Source: Gammaproteobacteria bacterium
Lineage (GTDB): Bacteria > Pseudomonadota > Gammaproteobacteria > SURF-13
Length of the DNA: 64,000 nucleotides
Direction: 5' to 3'
Assembly (NCBI GenBank): GCA_030680605.1
Contig: JAUXUQ010000010.1
Coordinates: 84,826-148,825 of the forward strand
Of this stretch, positions 1-8,380 are shown in pieces (within the stretch, counting starts at the first letter, position 1; every line of letters starts with the position of its first letter). A program made the translations under genes and the position numbers. Below the pieces are notes generated by a model, which worked only from the letters and a program-made list of their open reading frames with translations, did not search any database and was not told the DNA's origin.

Positions 1-843
1 AGTAGCGGTAAAGCGCATCTTGGAATCCTTGACCCGGCCCTCGGTGTAAACGAGCAGACCCTTTTCGATAAAGGCGTCGCTGACGGTCACCGCCGCGCTC
101 AGCACACCGCCCGGATCATTGCGCAGGTCGAGCACCATGCCCTTGAGGCTGCCGCCGTTGTCTTTCTTGAGCTGGCTGACGGCCTCAATCAAATTGGTGC
201 CGGTCTGGGCCTGGAACTGCGAGACGCGCACATAGCCATAGCCCGGTGTCAGCGTGCGGAACTTGACGCTTTTCACCTTGATTACGGCGCGCGTGAGGAT
301 GATGTTGAGCGGTTTTTCTTCGCCCTTGCGCAACACGGTGAGGGTGATTTTGGTGCCGACGTCGCCGCGCATCATCTTGACGGCATCGTTCAGACTCATG
401 CCCTGCAACGGTACGTCATCAAGACGGACAATCAGGTCGCCGGCCTGCATGCCGCCGCGGCTGGCGGGCGTGTCATCGATGGGCGAGATTACCTTGACGA
501 GGCCGTTTTCCATGCTGACTTCAAGGCCGAGGCCGCCGAATTCGCCGCTGGTGCCGATCTGCAGTTCCTTGTAGGCGTCGGCATCGAGGTAGGCGGAGTG
601 CGGGTCCAGCCCCGCCAGCATGCCTTGTATGGCATGGTTGAGCAGGGTTTTGTCGTCCACGGCTTCGACGTAGTCGCTTTTGACGCGACCAAAGACCTCG
701 GTGAAGGTGCGCAACTCGGCGAGTGGCAGGCTGCTGTCTGCCATGTTTTCGCGGTCGGCAAAGACGCTGTGCCCGATGGTGAGCGATGCGCCGAGTACCA
801 GCCCGAGTGCCAGCATGAGGAAGGTGCGTAGTGTGGGCTTCAT
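1..843 (-). CDS. ctpA: S41 carboxy-terminal processing protease, 3' part missing
   Basis: Periplasmic tail-specific protease of the CtpA/Prc type. I translated the reverse strand from the ATG at 843; the frame stays open to the window edge, so 281 codons are present and the C-terminal part is cut off. Residues 1-30 form a signal or anchor segment (hydrophobic LMLALGLVLG). A PDZ domain follows at about 90-175 with the GGLGLEV ligand-binding loop. The start of the S41 peptidase core is visible (LDLRNDPGGVLSAA). The catalytic Ser/Lys lie beyond the edge and cannot be checked. It is downstream of gpmI and envC on the same strand, 38 bases after the envC stop, so the three are probably co-transcribed; a cell-envelope maintenance role fits. 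Confidence 0.9.
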   Translation of the reverse strand, partial: MKPTLRTFLMLALGLVLGASLTIGHSVFADRENMADSSLPLAELRTFTEVFGRVKSDYVEAVDDKTLLNHAIQGMLAGLDPHSAYLDADAYKELQIGTSGEFGGLGLEVSMENGLVKVISPIDDTPASRGGMQAGDLIVRLDDVPLQGMSLNDAVKMMRGDVGTKITLTVLRKGEEKPLNIILTRAVIKVKSVKFRTLTPGYGYVRVSQFQAQTGTNLIEAVSQLKKDNGGSLKGMVLDLRNDPGGVLSAAVTVSDAFIEKGLLVYTEGRVKDSKMRFTAT

Positions 844-881
844 TTATAACTCCGTGACGCCGTTTAGGGTGCGCCTGCTCT

Positions 882-2057
882 TTAGTTGTTGCTGCCGCGT
901 TTTGGTTCCTGTGGCAGGCACCAGGCGAGCGGGTCGCGCGGCAGGCCTTGCTCACGTATTTCAAAATATACTCCGGGGCGTTTGTGGCTGCCACTGACCC
1001 CCATTGCAGCGATGCTCTCGCCTGCTTCCACCCAATCGCCCACCCCCTTATACAGGGCCTGATTGTGTCCGTACAGGGTCATGTAGCCGTCGCCGTGGTC
1101 TATGATGGTCAATAAACCGAAGCCACGCAGCCATTCGGCAAACACCACCCGGCCGGGCGATACCGCCTGCACCGTGTCGCCGGCGTGGCCTTCAATCAAC
1201 ACGCCCTGTGCGCGTGACCGCTCGCTGCTCGGTGCAGTAACTGTGCCAGGGGCGGGCCAGGGGAGTGCGCCCTTGAGCGCCGCAAACGCGGTGTGGCTCG
1301 GGCTGTCCGGCGGGCGCGGCGCCGATGTAAGGCGTTGCAGCAGTGCATCGAGTGCGCGCTCATCTTCCAGCAGCCGCGCAAGATCGGTATCTTTGCGCTG
1401 AATGTCGGTGTTGAGGCGGGCGAGGATCAGGGTGCGCGCCTGCTGACCCTCGTCCAGTATCTCCTTCTCCTGCTGTTGCGCGCGGTGCAGTTTGGCCAGC
1501 TGCATGCGCTGCTGGCCGATGGCGTGCTCCGCCGCTGCCATGCGTGCAAGGTCTGTCTCCGCACGCACGATGTGCCCGGTGCGGACACGGTTCAGATAAT
1601 CGTAGTATATCAGGCTGCGCCCCACCCGGGCAGGGTCTTGCTGGTTGAGCAGCAGCTTAAGACGGTCCTGGCGCCCCATCAGGTAGGCCGCGCGGATTTG
1701 CGCGGCGAGGGTGTTGCGTTGGGCGCTCATTGCGTCGGCCAGTCGCCCCCGATCCTGTTGCAGACGGGCAAGCTGGGCGTTGTGCGCCTCCACGTCGGCG
1801 TCAAGCCGGCGCAGGCGCTGGTTGATGCGACCGATGGCCTGTTCGCTGGTCTTGAGCGAATTCACCAGCTCATTCTGGGCGGCGTGTTCGTTGGCGAGCG
1901 TGGCACGCAAGGCCTGTATGCGCGTCCGCAGTTGTTCGAGTTCCTGGCGCGTGTGGGTGATGTCGTCGTCGGCAGCGACGGCGGGGCCCGCGTTGTGTAT
2001 GAGCAGCGCGGTGGCCAACAGCAGCCAGCGACAGGCTGTCAGAGGGCCTCTGGTCAA
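882..2057 (-). CDS. envC: Murein hydrolase activator EnvC
   Basis: Periplasmic activator of the division amidases AmiA/AmiB. The 391-residue protein has a signal peptide (cleavage near residue 29), a long coiled coil (about 33-245) and a C-terminal LytM/M23-fold domain (about 285-380). The LytM domain lacks the zinc ligands of active M23 enzymes: there is no HxxxD, and the final HxH position reads VYFEI. This is expected for EnvC, which activates amidases rather than cutting peptidoglycan. I accept a TTG start at 2057, because AAGGTG sits 7 bases upstream and overlaps the gpmI stop codon. The position directly after gpmI matches E. coli gpmM-envC. Confidence 0.9.
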   Translation of the reverse strand: MTRGPLTACRWLLLATALLIHNAGPAVAADDDITHTRQELEQLRTRIQALRATLANEHAAQNELVNSLKTSEQAIGRINQRLRRLDADVEAHNAQLARLQQDRGRLADAMSAQRNTLAAQIRAAYLMGRQDRLKLLLNQQDPARVGRSLIYYDYLNRVRTGHIVRAETDLARMAAAEHAIGQQRMQLAKLHRAQQQEKEILDEGQQARTLILARLNTDIQRKDTDLARLLEDERALDALLQRLTSAPRPPDSPSHTAFAALKGALPWPAPGTVTAPSSERSRAQGVLIEGHAGDTVQAVSPGRVVFAEWLRGFGLLTIIDHGDGYMTLYGHNQALYKGVGDWVEAGESIAAMGVSGSHKRPGVYFEIREQGLPRDPLAWCLPQEPKRGSNN

Positions 2058-2068
2058 GTCAGGGCACC

Positions 2069-3616
2069 TTAGGGGGCAAGCTCCACCAGCGGGATGCCGC
2101 TCATCTCCGCTGGCACCGGCAGCCCCATGAGCACCAGCATCGTGGGGGCGACATCCGCCAGCACGCCGTCATTGCTAAGGTGCGCAGGACGGCCCACGTA
2201 AATCAGCGGCACCGGGTTGGTGGTGTGCGCGGTGTGGGCCTGGCCGGTACCATCGCCAATCAACTGCTCGGCATTGCCGTGGTCGGCGGTGATGAGCATC
2301 TCGCCGCCCGCTTTCTGCAGCGCCTCGTGTACCCGGCCCAGGCAGGTGTCCAGTGCCTCTATGGCCTTGATCGTGGCGGCGTAATTGCCGGTGTGGCCGA
2401 CCATGTCGGGATTGGCAAAATTGCAGATGATGACATCGTATTTGCCGCCTGCAATCGCGGCAACCAGCTTGTCGGTCACCTCACTGGCGCTCATCTCCGG
2501 TTGCAGGTCGTAGGTGGCGACATTGGGCGAAGGGATGAGGATACGGTCTTCACCCTCAAATGGTTGCTCCTCGCCGCCGTTGAAAAAGAAGGTGACATGC
2601 GCGTACTTCTCGGTCTCGGCGATGCGCAACTGGCGCAGGCCGTGGCGCGCGATGTAGGCGCCGAACACGTTGTGCAGGCGCTCGGACGGAAAGGCCACCG
2701 GCACGTCGAATTTGTCGTTGTATTCGGTCAGGCTCACAAAGGCGCCGAGTCTGGGCTTGAGGGCGCGCTCAAATCCCTCGAAGTCAGGCTCGATGAAGGG
2801 CCGCGTGATCTGGCGTGCGCGATCGGAGCGGAAGTTCATGAACACCACCACGTCGCCGTCTGTCATGCCCACCGGCTGCGCGCCGGTGGGCACAATGGCG
2901 GTGGCCCTGACGAATTCGTCGGATTCATCGCGTGCATAGGCCTGCTCCAGCGCCGCAGTTGCCGTCGGCGCCTGGAACGCTGCCTGACCCTGGGTGATGA
3001 GGTCGTAGGCGGCCTGGATGCGCGGCCAGCGGTGATCGCGATCCATGGCATAGTAGCGGCCGATGATGGAGGCGACGCGCCCGTGGCCGAGTGCCGTGCA
3101 TTTGTCTTCCAATGCCTTGATGGAGGCCGCTGCGCTGCGTGGCGGGGTGTCGCGGCCGTCGAGGAAGACATGTACATACACCTGCCTGGCACCACGTTTT
3201 ACCGCCAGATCCAGCATGGCAAGAATGTGCTCCTCGTGGCTGTGCACGCCGCCCGGCGAGAGCAGGCCCATGATATGCACAGCTTTGCCACTGCCAACAG
3301 CCTTGTCTACGGCCCGCGTCAGCGTCTGGTTGGTGAAAAATGCGCCGCTCTTGATGGCGCGGCTGATGCGCGAAAATTCCTGATATACGACGCGGCCGGC
3401 GCCGAGGTTCAGGTGGCCGACTTCAGAGTTGCCCATCTGGTCGGCAGGCAGGCCCACATCGGTGCCCGAGGTGCGCAACAGCATGTGCGGGTAGGTGTTC
3501 CAGAGCCGCTCCCATACAGGCTTGCGCGCGTTGCGCACGGCGTTGCCTGCAGGCTTCTCACTGTAGCCCCAGCCGTCGAGAATGATCAGGGCCAAAGGCT
3601 TGTGTGCGGATGGCAT
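2069..3616 (-). CDS. gpmI: 2,3-bisphosphoglycerate-independent phosphoglycerate mutase
   Basis: Interconverts 3- and 2-phosphoglycerate using two Mn ions and a phosphoserine intermediate. The length of 515 residues is normal for the family. Diagnostic motifs are LDGWGY near the N-terminus (metal-binding Asp), GNSEVGH near residue 62 (nucleophilic Ser), DGRDTPP near 153, and DHGNAE near 445. It ends 11 bases before envC and is divergent from the rhodanese gene, exactly as in the E. coli gpmM/yibN region. It supplies the mutase step that the glycolytic genes at 39.6-46.8 kb do not encode. Confidence 0.96.
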   Translation of the reverse strand: MPSAHKPLALIILDGWGYSEKPAGNAVRNARKPVWERLWNTYPHMLLRTSGTDVGLPADQMGNSEVGHLNLGAGRVVYQEFSRISRAIKSGAFFTNQTLTRAVDKAVGSGKAVHIMGLLSPGGVHSHEEHILAMLDLAVKRGARQVYVHVFLDGRDTPPRSAAASIKALEDKCTALGHGRVASIIGRYYAMDRDHRWPRIQAAYDLITQGQAAFQAPTATAALEQAYARDESDEFVRATAIVPTGAQPVGMTDGDVVVFMNFRSDRARQITRPFIEPDFEGFERALKPRLGAFVSLTEYNDKFDVPVAFPSERLHNVFGAYIARHGLRQLRIAETEKYAHVTFFFNGGEEQPFEGEDRILIPSPNVATYDLQPEMSASEVTDKLVAAIAGGKYDVIICNFANPDMVGHTGNYAATIKAIEALDTCLGRVHEALQKAGGEMLITADHGNAEQLIGDGTGQAHTAHTTNPVPLIYVGRPAHLSNDGVLADVAPTMLVLMGLPVPAEMSGIPLVELAP

Positions 3617-3715
3617 AGGCGGTGTATTTTAAATTACTGATGCAGATGGGTTCAAAGGCCGTTATTATATAGCGTTTACGCGCTTAGCGCAGCCCCGCAG
3701 CTAGCGACCGGAACC

Positions 3716-4141
3716 ATGCAACAGTTTTTTACCTTCGTCATTAATCATTGGGTGCTCTTTCTGGCGCTGCTGACCGTCAGCGTGCTGCTGGCGGCAAACC
3801 TGCTGTCGGAAACACTGCTTGGGTTCAAGTCAGTCGTGCCCCAGGCCGCTACCCAGCTGATTAACCGCGAAGGCGCAGTCGTGCTCGATGTGCGCGAGGA
3901 GACCGACTTCAGCGCTGGGCATATCGTCAATGCCATCCATATCCCGTTGGCCGGGCTTGAGGCACGGCTCAAGGAGCTCGACAGCATGCGGGAGAGCCCC
4001 TTCGTCGTGACCTGTCAGGCAGGCCAGCTTTCGGCGCGCGCAGGCGACATTCTGCGCAAGCACGGTTTCACCAAGGTGTATAAACTGGCCGGTGGTCTCA
4101 TGGCCTGGAAGGATGCCAAACTGCCGCTGGTAACGAAATGA
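3716..4141 (+). CDS. Membrane-anchored rhodanese-like protein (YibN type)
   Basis: Single-domain sulfurtransferase. The 141-residue protein has one N-terminal transmembrane helix (about 10-30) and a rhodanese domain (about 45-138). The catalytic cysteine lies in the loop VTCQAGQLSA near residue 101, and the domain also shows the family LDVREE and GHI motifs. The gene opens the conserved rhodanese-grxC-secB-gpsA operon and overlaps grxC by 4 bases (ATGA), which suggests translational coupling. The physiological sulfur donor and acceptor cannot be told from sequence. Confidence 0.9.
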   Translation: MQQFFTFVINHWVLFLALLTVSVLLAANLLSETLLGFKSVVPQAATQLINREGAVVLDVREETDFSAGHIVNAIHIPLAGLEARLKELDSMRESPFVVTCQAGQLSARAGDILRKHGFTKVYKLAGGLMAWKDAKLPLVTK

Positions 4142-4428
4142 ACATGACCAATGTCGTCATCTACAGTTCCGGTATGTGCTCTTATTGTGCGCGCGCCCGC
4201 CAGTTGCTGGAGCGCAAGGGGGTGCGCTACACGGAGCATCGTGTCGACGAGCAGGCGGATTTGCGTCATGAAATGGAGCTGAAGAGCAGGCGGCGCAGTG
4301 TGCCGCAAATTTTCATTAACGACGCGCATATCGGCGGCTTCGAGGAACTCGCGCAGCTAGAGCGAAACGGCAGGCTGGAAGCGTTGCTGCTACAGCCATG
4401 CCTGGCGCGCCAGATGGGAGCCGGTTAA
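4138..4428 (+). CDS. grxC: Glutaredoxin 3
   Basis: Small glutathione-dependent thiol-disulfide oxidoreductase. The 96-residue thioredoxin-fold protein has the active site CSYC near residues 13-16, the cis-Pro segment VPQIFI near 60, and the GG(F)EEL glutathione-binding tail motif. The start ATG overlaps the rhodanese stop, and secB follows after 24 bases. Some relatives use CPYC; the Ser variant is also common in functional glutaredoxins. Confidence 0.94.
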   Translation: MNMTNVVIYSSGMCSYCARARQLLERKGVRYTEHRVDEQADLRHEMELKSRRRSVPQIFINDAHIGGFEELAQLERNGRLEALLLQPCLARQMGAG

Positions 4429-4452
4429 CACCATACTTCTCAGGAAAGGATC

Positions 4453-4938
4453 ATGGCCGAAAAAACAAACCCGCAAAAACCCGCCGCTGCAGATACCGCG
4501 CAGTTTACCATCCAGAAAGTGTTCGTTAAGGACCTCTCGTTCGAGGCGCCGAATACACCGCAGATATTCAATGAACAGTGGGCGCCCCACATTGACCTCC
4601 ATCTGCAGAGCAAGGCGATCAAGCACGAGGAAGCGGTGCACGAGGTCGTGCTGACTGTAACCGTGACCGCCAAGTTGGACGATACGACTGCGTTCCTGGC
4701 CGAGGTACAGCAGGCCGGTATTTTCACCATCCAGGGCTTTGCGCCGGATGACCTGGCGCGCATGCTGGGTAGCTTCTGCCCCAACCTCCTGTTTCCATTC
4801 GCGCGCGAAGCCGTCGCCGACATCGTCGCCAAGGGTGGCTTCCCGCAGCTGCTGCTCTCGCCGGTCAACTTCGATGCCGTTTACGCGCATATGCAGCAGC
4901 AGAAGCAGCAGGGCACGGACAAGGAAGTTGAGCACTAG
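4453..4938 (+). CDS. secB: Protein-export chaperone SecB
   Basis: Tetrameric cytosolic chaperone that keeps precursors unfolded and hands them to SecA. The 161-residue product has the canonical core: IQKVFVKDLSFE near residue 22, the LPP-like segment PNLLFPFARE near 112, and the acidic beta surface that contacts SecA. The start has a good ribosome site (AGGAAAGG). The position between grxC and gpsA is the standard gammaproteobacterial arrangement. Confidence 0.97.
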   Translation: MAEKTNPQKPAAADTAQFTIQKVFVKDLSFEAPNTPQIFNEQWAPHIDLHLQSKAIKHEEAVHEVVLTVTVTAKLDDTTAFLAEVQQAGIFTIQGFAPDDLARMLGSFCPNLLFPFAREAVADIVAKGGFPQLLLSPVNFDAVYAHMQQQKQQGTDKEVEH

Positions 4939-4980
4939 TAGCCTGCATCCGTTGCCGCTACCAGTGATGACGCCACGGCG

Positions 4981-5991
4981 GTGACAGCCGCCTGTCCGTC
5001 CATCGCCGTCCTTGGTGCCGGGTCATGGGGTACGGCGCTGGCCATTCGGCTGGCGCGCAATGGCCGGCCGACCGTGTTGTGGGGCCGCAATGCGGAGCTC
5101 ATGGCGCAACTGGTGCAAACACGCTGCAACACACGTTTCTTGCCCGAAGCCGTATTGCCTGAAAATCTGACGACGACCTCTGATCTGGCGCATGCGCTCG
5201 GCACGGCAAGTGTCAGTCTCATTGCTGTGCCGAGCCACGCATTTCGCGAAACACTGAAACTGCTTGCTGCCCACCTGTCACCATCGTTACGCATCGCCTG
5301 CGCCACTAAAGGTATGGAGCCCGGTAGCGGAAGTCTGCCACATCAGATTGCTCGCGAGGTCATGGGTGACGCACGCCCGTTTGCTGTTATCTCCGGCCCC
5401 ACCTTCGCCCGCGAAGTCGCTGCGGGATTGCCAGCCGCCGTCACCGTCGCCACGCAAAATGCAGCGTTTGCTGCCGAACTTGCCGCCGCCTTGCACGGCG
5501 ATAGTTTTCGCGCCTATACCTCGGACGATGTGACTGGCGTGGAGCTGGGGGGTGCGGTCAAGAATGTCCTTGCCATTGCCGCCGGCATCGCCGATGGCCT
5601 GGGCTTTGGCGCCAATACCCGCGCCGCGCTCATTACCCGCGGCCTTGCCGAGATGATGCGCCTGGGCGTAGCCCTTGGCGGCCAGCGCGAAACCTTTATG
5701 GGGCTGGCGGGGCTGGGTGATCTGGTGCTCACCTGCACTGACGATCAATCACGCAACCGCCGCCTGGGGCTCGCGCTCGCGCGCGGCACAGCGCTCACGG
5801 ATGCACTGTGCGATATCGGTCAAAGCGTGGAAGGTGTAGCCACTGCGCGCGAAGTCGTGCGCCTGGCCAAGGTGCACAACATCGAAATGCCTATCAGCGA
5901 GCAGGTATGCAGCGTGTTGCACGAAGGCAAGAGCCCCCGCGCCGCCGTCCAGACATTACTCCAGCGCGAACAAAAAGCAGAAACGCCTTAA
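4981..5991 (+). CDS. gpsA: Glycerol-3-phosphate dehydrogenase [NAD(P)+]
   Basis: Reduces dihydroxyacetone phosphate to sn-glycerol-3-phosphate for phospholipid synthesis. The 336-residue protein has the N-terminal nucleotide motif GAGSWGTALA, the ATKGME loop near residue 110, SGPTFA near 140, and the catalytic Lys in GGAVKNVLAI near 190. Translation starts at a GTG; no in-frame ATG precedes the Rossmann motif. It is the last conserved gene of the rhodanese-grxC-secB operon. Confidence 0.96.
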   Translation: MTAACPSIAVLGAGSWGTALAIRLARNGRPTVLWGRNAELMAQLVQTRCNTRFLPEAVLPENLTTTSDLAHALGTASVSLIAVPSHAFRETLKLLAAHLSPSLRIACATKGMEPGSGSLPHQIAREVMGDARPFAVISGPTFAREVAAGLPAAVTVATQNAAFAAELAAALHGDSFRAYTSDDVTGVELGGAVKNVLAIAAGIADGLGFGANTRAALITRGLAEMMRLGVALGGQRETFMGLAGLGDLVLTCTDDQSRNRRLGLALARGTALTDALCDIGQSVEGVATAREVVRLAKVHNIEMPISEQVCSVLHEGKSPRAAVQTLLQREQKAETP

Positions 5992-6200
5992 TCTCCCGTC
6001 CAGATAAGTTTCCGAGTTCTGCTGCACCTCATCCGAACAAAGCCTGCCCAGCCAGTGCTTTACCCCTCGTTATCTGTTGGGCTGATTGGCTTGTAGGGCG
6101 AACGCTGCAAGCGCAAAATAGCGCCTTGTCGGCAGAACGATTTATCAACCAATGCGTCTTAGATAATGGTGGGATAAGCCTGGGTGAGTTGGGAGGACGT

Positions 6201-6944
6201 ATGAGCAGCAGTTCGGTTGAGAGTAGTGCTGCCACCTCGGTGCGTACCGTTGGGTTCCTCCTTGTGCTCCTGACGGCGGGTTGCGCCGGATTGGACCGCG
6301 CGCCGCCTCCGCAGAGCGTGACACAGGCGGAAGTCGTCGCAGACGAACAGACCGTTGCAGATGACCCGGTGGTTCATTCAGTGACGCCGGCTGTTACTGC
6401 CGAGCCGGAGGTCTACCCACCTGTCGTATCCACCGTGGCCGAGCCGGTGGCTGATTCAGCCCCGCCGCCCGTGGTGGCAGAGCCGCTAACTCGCCCGGCC
6501 ACGCCATCTGCCCCCCGCGCCACGGATACCAGCATTGCCAAGACCCAGGCGGCGAGCGCCAAGCCCCCCGCACAGCCACCCGCAGCACCCGTGCTCGCGG
6601 AGCCGCCCCAGAAGAAAGAGAGTACTCCACGTACGGGACAGCAGCAGGCGGCGCTGGATATGGCGGCGCTGGAGAAGCGACTGCGAGAGACCAAGGCCAT
6701 CGGTGTGTTCACCAAAATTACGCTCAAGAATCAGGTGGACGATCTGCTGAATCAATTCCGGGCGTTCTACCAGGGGCGTGCCAAGGCCACCCTCGCCGAA
6801 CTCCGGCAAGCATATGATCGGCTGCTCCTCAAGGTGCTCTCGCTGCTGCAGGACGGAGATCGATCGCTGGCCAGTGAAATCGTTGCGTCGCGTGATGCGA
6901 TCTGGGGCATTCTGTCGGATCCGGTCAAGTTTGCAAGCCTCTAA
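6201..6944 (+). CDS. Putative lipoprotein with Pro/Ala-rich linker, unknown function
   Basis: I do not recognise this family. The 247-residue protein starts at an ATG preceded by GGGAGG. A hydrophobic segment at about 16-27 ends in LLTAGC, a plausible lipobox with Thr at -3. Residues 30-150 are Pro/Ala/Val-rich and probably disordered, as in linkers that cross the periplasm. Residues 150-247 look folded and helical (start at MAALEKRLRE, end at the C-terminus) and are likely the conserved part. The open frame extends upstream to 5808, but those codons overlap gpsA and lack a ribosome site. It is followed 21 bases later by a small secreted protein, probably in the same transcript. Confidence 0.7.
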   Translation: MSSSSVESSAATSVRTVGFLLVLLTAGCAGLDRAPPPQSVTQAEVVADEQTVADDPVVHSVTPAVTAEPEVYPPVVSTVAEPVADSAPPPVVAEPLTRPATPSAPRATDTSIAKTQAASAKPPAQPPAAPVLAEPPQKKESTPRTGQQQAALDMAALEKRLRETKAIGVFTKITLKNQVDDLLNQFRAFYQGRAKATLAELRQAYDRLLLKVLSLLQDGDRSLASEIVASRDAIWGILSDPVKFASL

Positions 6945-6965
6945 TTTGAGGGCAGGAGAGATACC

Positions 6966-7220
6966 ATGAATAAATATGTAAAGGCTCGGGCGCTGACCGT
7001 TGTGATGGCGGTATTGTTTACTGCACCGTCGTTCGCCGCAGATGACCCGGCGCTGCTCAAGGACATGACGAGCGTGATTGCGTTGCTGGGCCTGTCCTGT
7101 GGCCAGGTCGTCAGTGCCACACAGCAAGGGGACAACGACCACATTGTGTCGTGCACGGATGGTAATCGCTACCGGGTATTTGTAAACGCCGAGGGCCGTG
7201 TCGTTGCAGAGAAACAATAA
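6966..7220 (+). CDS. Small secreted protein, unknown
   Basis: An 84-residue product with a clear Sec signal peptide (cleavage after SFA near residue 24) leaves a mature protein of about 60 residues with two cysteines (about positions 45 and 63) that could form a disulfide. The start has a strong GGAGAG ribosome site. The pattern of a short helix followed by beta-prone segments (YRVFVNAEGRVV) recalls small PepSY-like or periplasmic adaptor proteins, but I cannot assign it. It probably shares a transcript with the lipoprotein upstream. Confidence 0.7.
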   Translation: MNKYVKARALTVVMAVLFTAPSFAADDPALLKDMTSVIALLGLSCGQVVSATQQGDNDHIVSCTDGNRYRVFVNAEGRVVAEKQ

Positions 7221-7261
7221 GCCAGCCAAGAGTCACTCTTGCAAGACGTAGCCGGGCTGTT

Positions 7262-7276
7262 CTGTTACCGTAACAG
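7262..7276. promoter_or_regulatory. Perfect palindrome CTGTTAC-C-GTAACAG
   Basis: Seven-base arms around one central base, 52 bases upstream of the DUF3185 start and 42 bases downstream of the preceding stop. The size and symmetry suit a dimeric repressor site, but no partner is evident. It is too short for a terminator and has no T-run. Confidence 0.3.
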
Positions 7277-7327
7277 CTGTTGAGCCTGGAGTTTTTAATG
7301 TCGGCTTGAATCGAGGGAGGCAGCGCC

Positions 7328-7549
7328 ATGAAATCAGCAACGATAACCGGTATTGCCCTGATCCTGCTTGGCGTGGTCGCCCTTTCCTATCAGGGCATCA
7401 CCTATACCAGTGAGGAAAAGATCATTGATATGGGCCCGTTACAGGCCACGGCCCAGACTGAAAAGACCATCCCGTTGCCGCCCGTGCTGGGAGTGCTGGC
7501 ACTGGTTGGCGGGATTGTGCTGGTGGTGGTAGGGGCGCGCAAACCGTAA
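7328..7549 (+). CDS. DUF3185 family small membrane protein
   Basis: A 73-residue protein with two transmembrane helices (about 5-22 and 50-69) around a short periplasmic loop containing a TSEEKIIDMGPLQ-like segment. This is the layout of the DUF3185 family of small stress-linked inner-membrane proteins. The start is backed by GAGGGAGG. A hairpin terminator follows directly. The function of the family is unknown. Confidence 0.8.
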   Translation: MKSATITGIALILLGVVALSYQGITYTSEEKIIDMGPLQATAQTEKTIPLPPVLGVLALVGGIVLVVVGARKP

Positions 7550-7554
7550 CTATT

Positions 7555-7582
7555 AAAACTGGCCGCAGGGTGCGGCAGTTTT
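7555..7582 (+). terminator. Hairpin terminator after the DUF3185 gene
   Basis: An inverted repeat pairs AAAACTG and CCGCA with TGCGG and CAGTTTT around a GGG loop, with one bulged G. The U-tract is part of the 3' arm (CAGTTTTAA). It lies 6 bases past the stop codon, which fits an intrinsic terminator. Confidence 0.7.
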
Positions 7583-7641
7583 AATGCGGGTGTAGTACTG
7601 CCTGGCGACTATCGGCCGGGGTTAGCCCGGGATAATGCTTT

Positions 7642-7749
7642 TTAAACGTGCCGGGTCTGCACCTTGGCCTTCTTCGCTTCCCGTTTTTCCTTCATGGTCT
7701 TGGCTGGCTTTTTCTTGGCTTGCTTCTTGCTGTCCATGCCTTTGCTCAT
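7642..7749 (-). CDS. 35-residue Lys-rich protein
   Basis: A short frame reads MSKGMDSKKQAKKKPAKT and continues equally Lys-rich to residue 35. The ribosome site is excellent: TTAAGGAG with 7 bases to the ATG. About 40% of residues are Lys or Arg. Small basic proteins of this kind are widespread in gammaproteobacteria next to unrelated genes; a nucleic-acid-binding or ribosome-associated role is plausible but unproven. It is transcribed alone, convergent with DUF3185 and in the same direction as trmL. Confidence 0.65.
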   Translation of the reverse strand: MSKGMDSKKQAKKKPAKTMKEKREAKKAKVQTRHV

Positions 7750-7862
7750 GGTGCTGTCTCCTTAATTGTCCGATGTAGGCAGCGTAACAGGTCGGCTGCG
7801 TTTTAACGTTGCTGTGCTGTAATGTACCTCAACTTACCCACCACGCAAAGCAGTAAACCAGC

Positions 7863-8327
7863 TCACCCCGCTCCGGAAAAACTCTGTTGCCGCCAGGCTT
7901 CGTACAACACTACCGCGACGGCATTGGAGAGATTGAGGCTGCGGTTGTGGGGTTGCATGGGGATGCGCAGAATGTGGTTCCTGGGCAGTGCATCAAGCAC
8001 AGGCTGGGGCAGGCCACGGGTTTCGGGGCCGAATAAAAGCGCATCCTCCGGCCGATAGGTAGCTTCCGCATAATTGTGCGTGCCGCGCGTGGAGATGGCG
8101 AACAGGCGCGGGGGCCGCACGGTTGATTTGAAGACATCGAGGTTGTCGTGCTGATGCACGCTGGCCCAGTCGTGGTAATCCAGCCCGGCGCGCTTGAGCT
8201 TGCTGTCGGTGGGGCTGAAGCCGAGTGGCTTGATTAAATGCAATTGCGCCCCGCTGTTCGCGCACAGGCGTATAATGTTGCCGGTGTTGGGTGGAATCTC
8301 CGGCTCGAACAGGACGACATGGAGCAT
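7863..8327 (-). CDS. trmL: tRNA (cytidine(34)-2'-O)-methyltransferase
   Basis: SPOUT-fold enzyme that 2'-O-methylates the wobble base of tRNA-Leu isoacceptors. The 154-residue length is typical. Motifs include PEIPPNTGNI near residue 10, LLFGPETRGLP near 95, and the C-terminal knot RSLNLSNAVAVVLYE near 130. E. coli carries trmL just after gpsA-cysE; here it sits near gpsA on the opposite strand, with small unknown genes between. Confidence 0.95.
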   Translation of the reverse strand: MLHVVLFEPEIPPNTGNIIRLCANSGAQLHLIKPLGFSPTDSKLKRAGLDYHDWASVHQHDNLDVFKSTVRPPRLFAISTRGTHNYAEATYRPEDALLFGPETRGLPQPVLDALPRNHILRIPMQPHNRSLNLSNAVAVVLYEAWRQQSFSGAG

Positions 8328-8354
8328 ATGGGCGCCTCTAAAAATCCCCCCTTG

Positions 8355-8374
8355 CCCCCCTTTATTAAGGGGGG
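8355..8374. repeat. C6/G6 palindrome overlapping the pyrD ribosome site
   Basis: C6-TTTATTAA-G6, preceded by a second C6 run at 8346-8351. It can fold as a 6-bp GC hairpin, or 8 bp counting the TT/AA flanks of the loop. The 3' arm AAGGGGGG is the only Shine-Dalgarno for pyrD (ATG at 8381), so the fold would bury it. Palindromes of this composition recur as dispersed repeats in many bacterial genomes; only one copy is seen here. Confidence 0.6.
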
Positions 8375-8380
8375 ATGTTA

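Noticed and set aside
2180..3640. 486-codon open frame on the + strand across gpmI
   Set aside because: Antisense shadow of a high-GC coding gene; gpmI on the reverse strand has all family motifs and the + frame has no recognisable domain.
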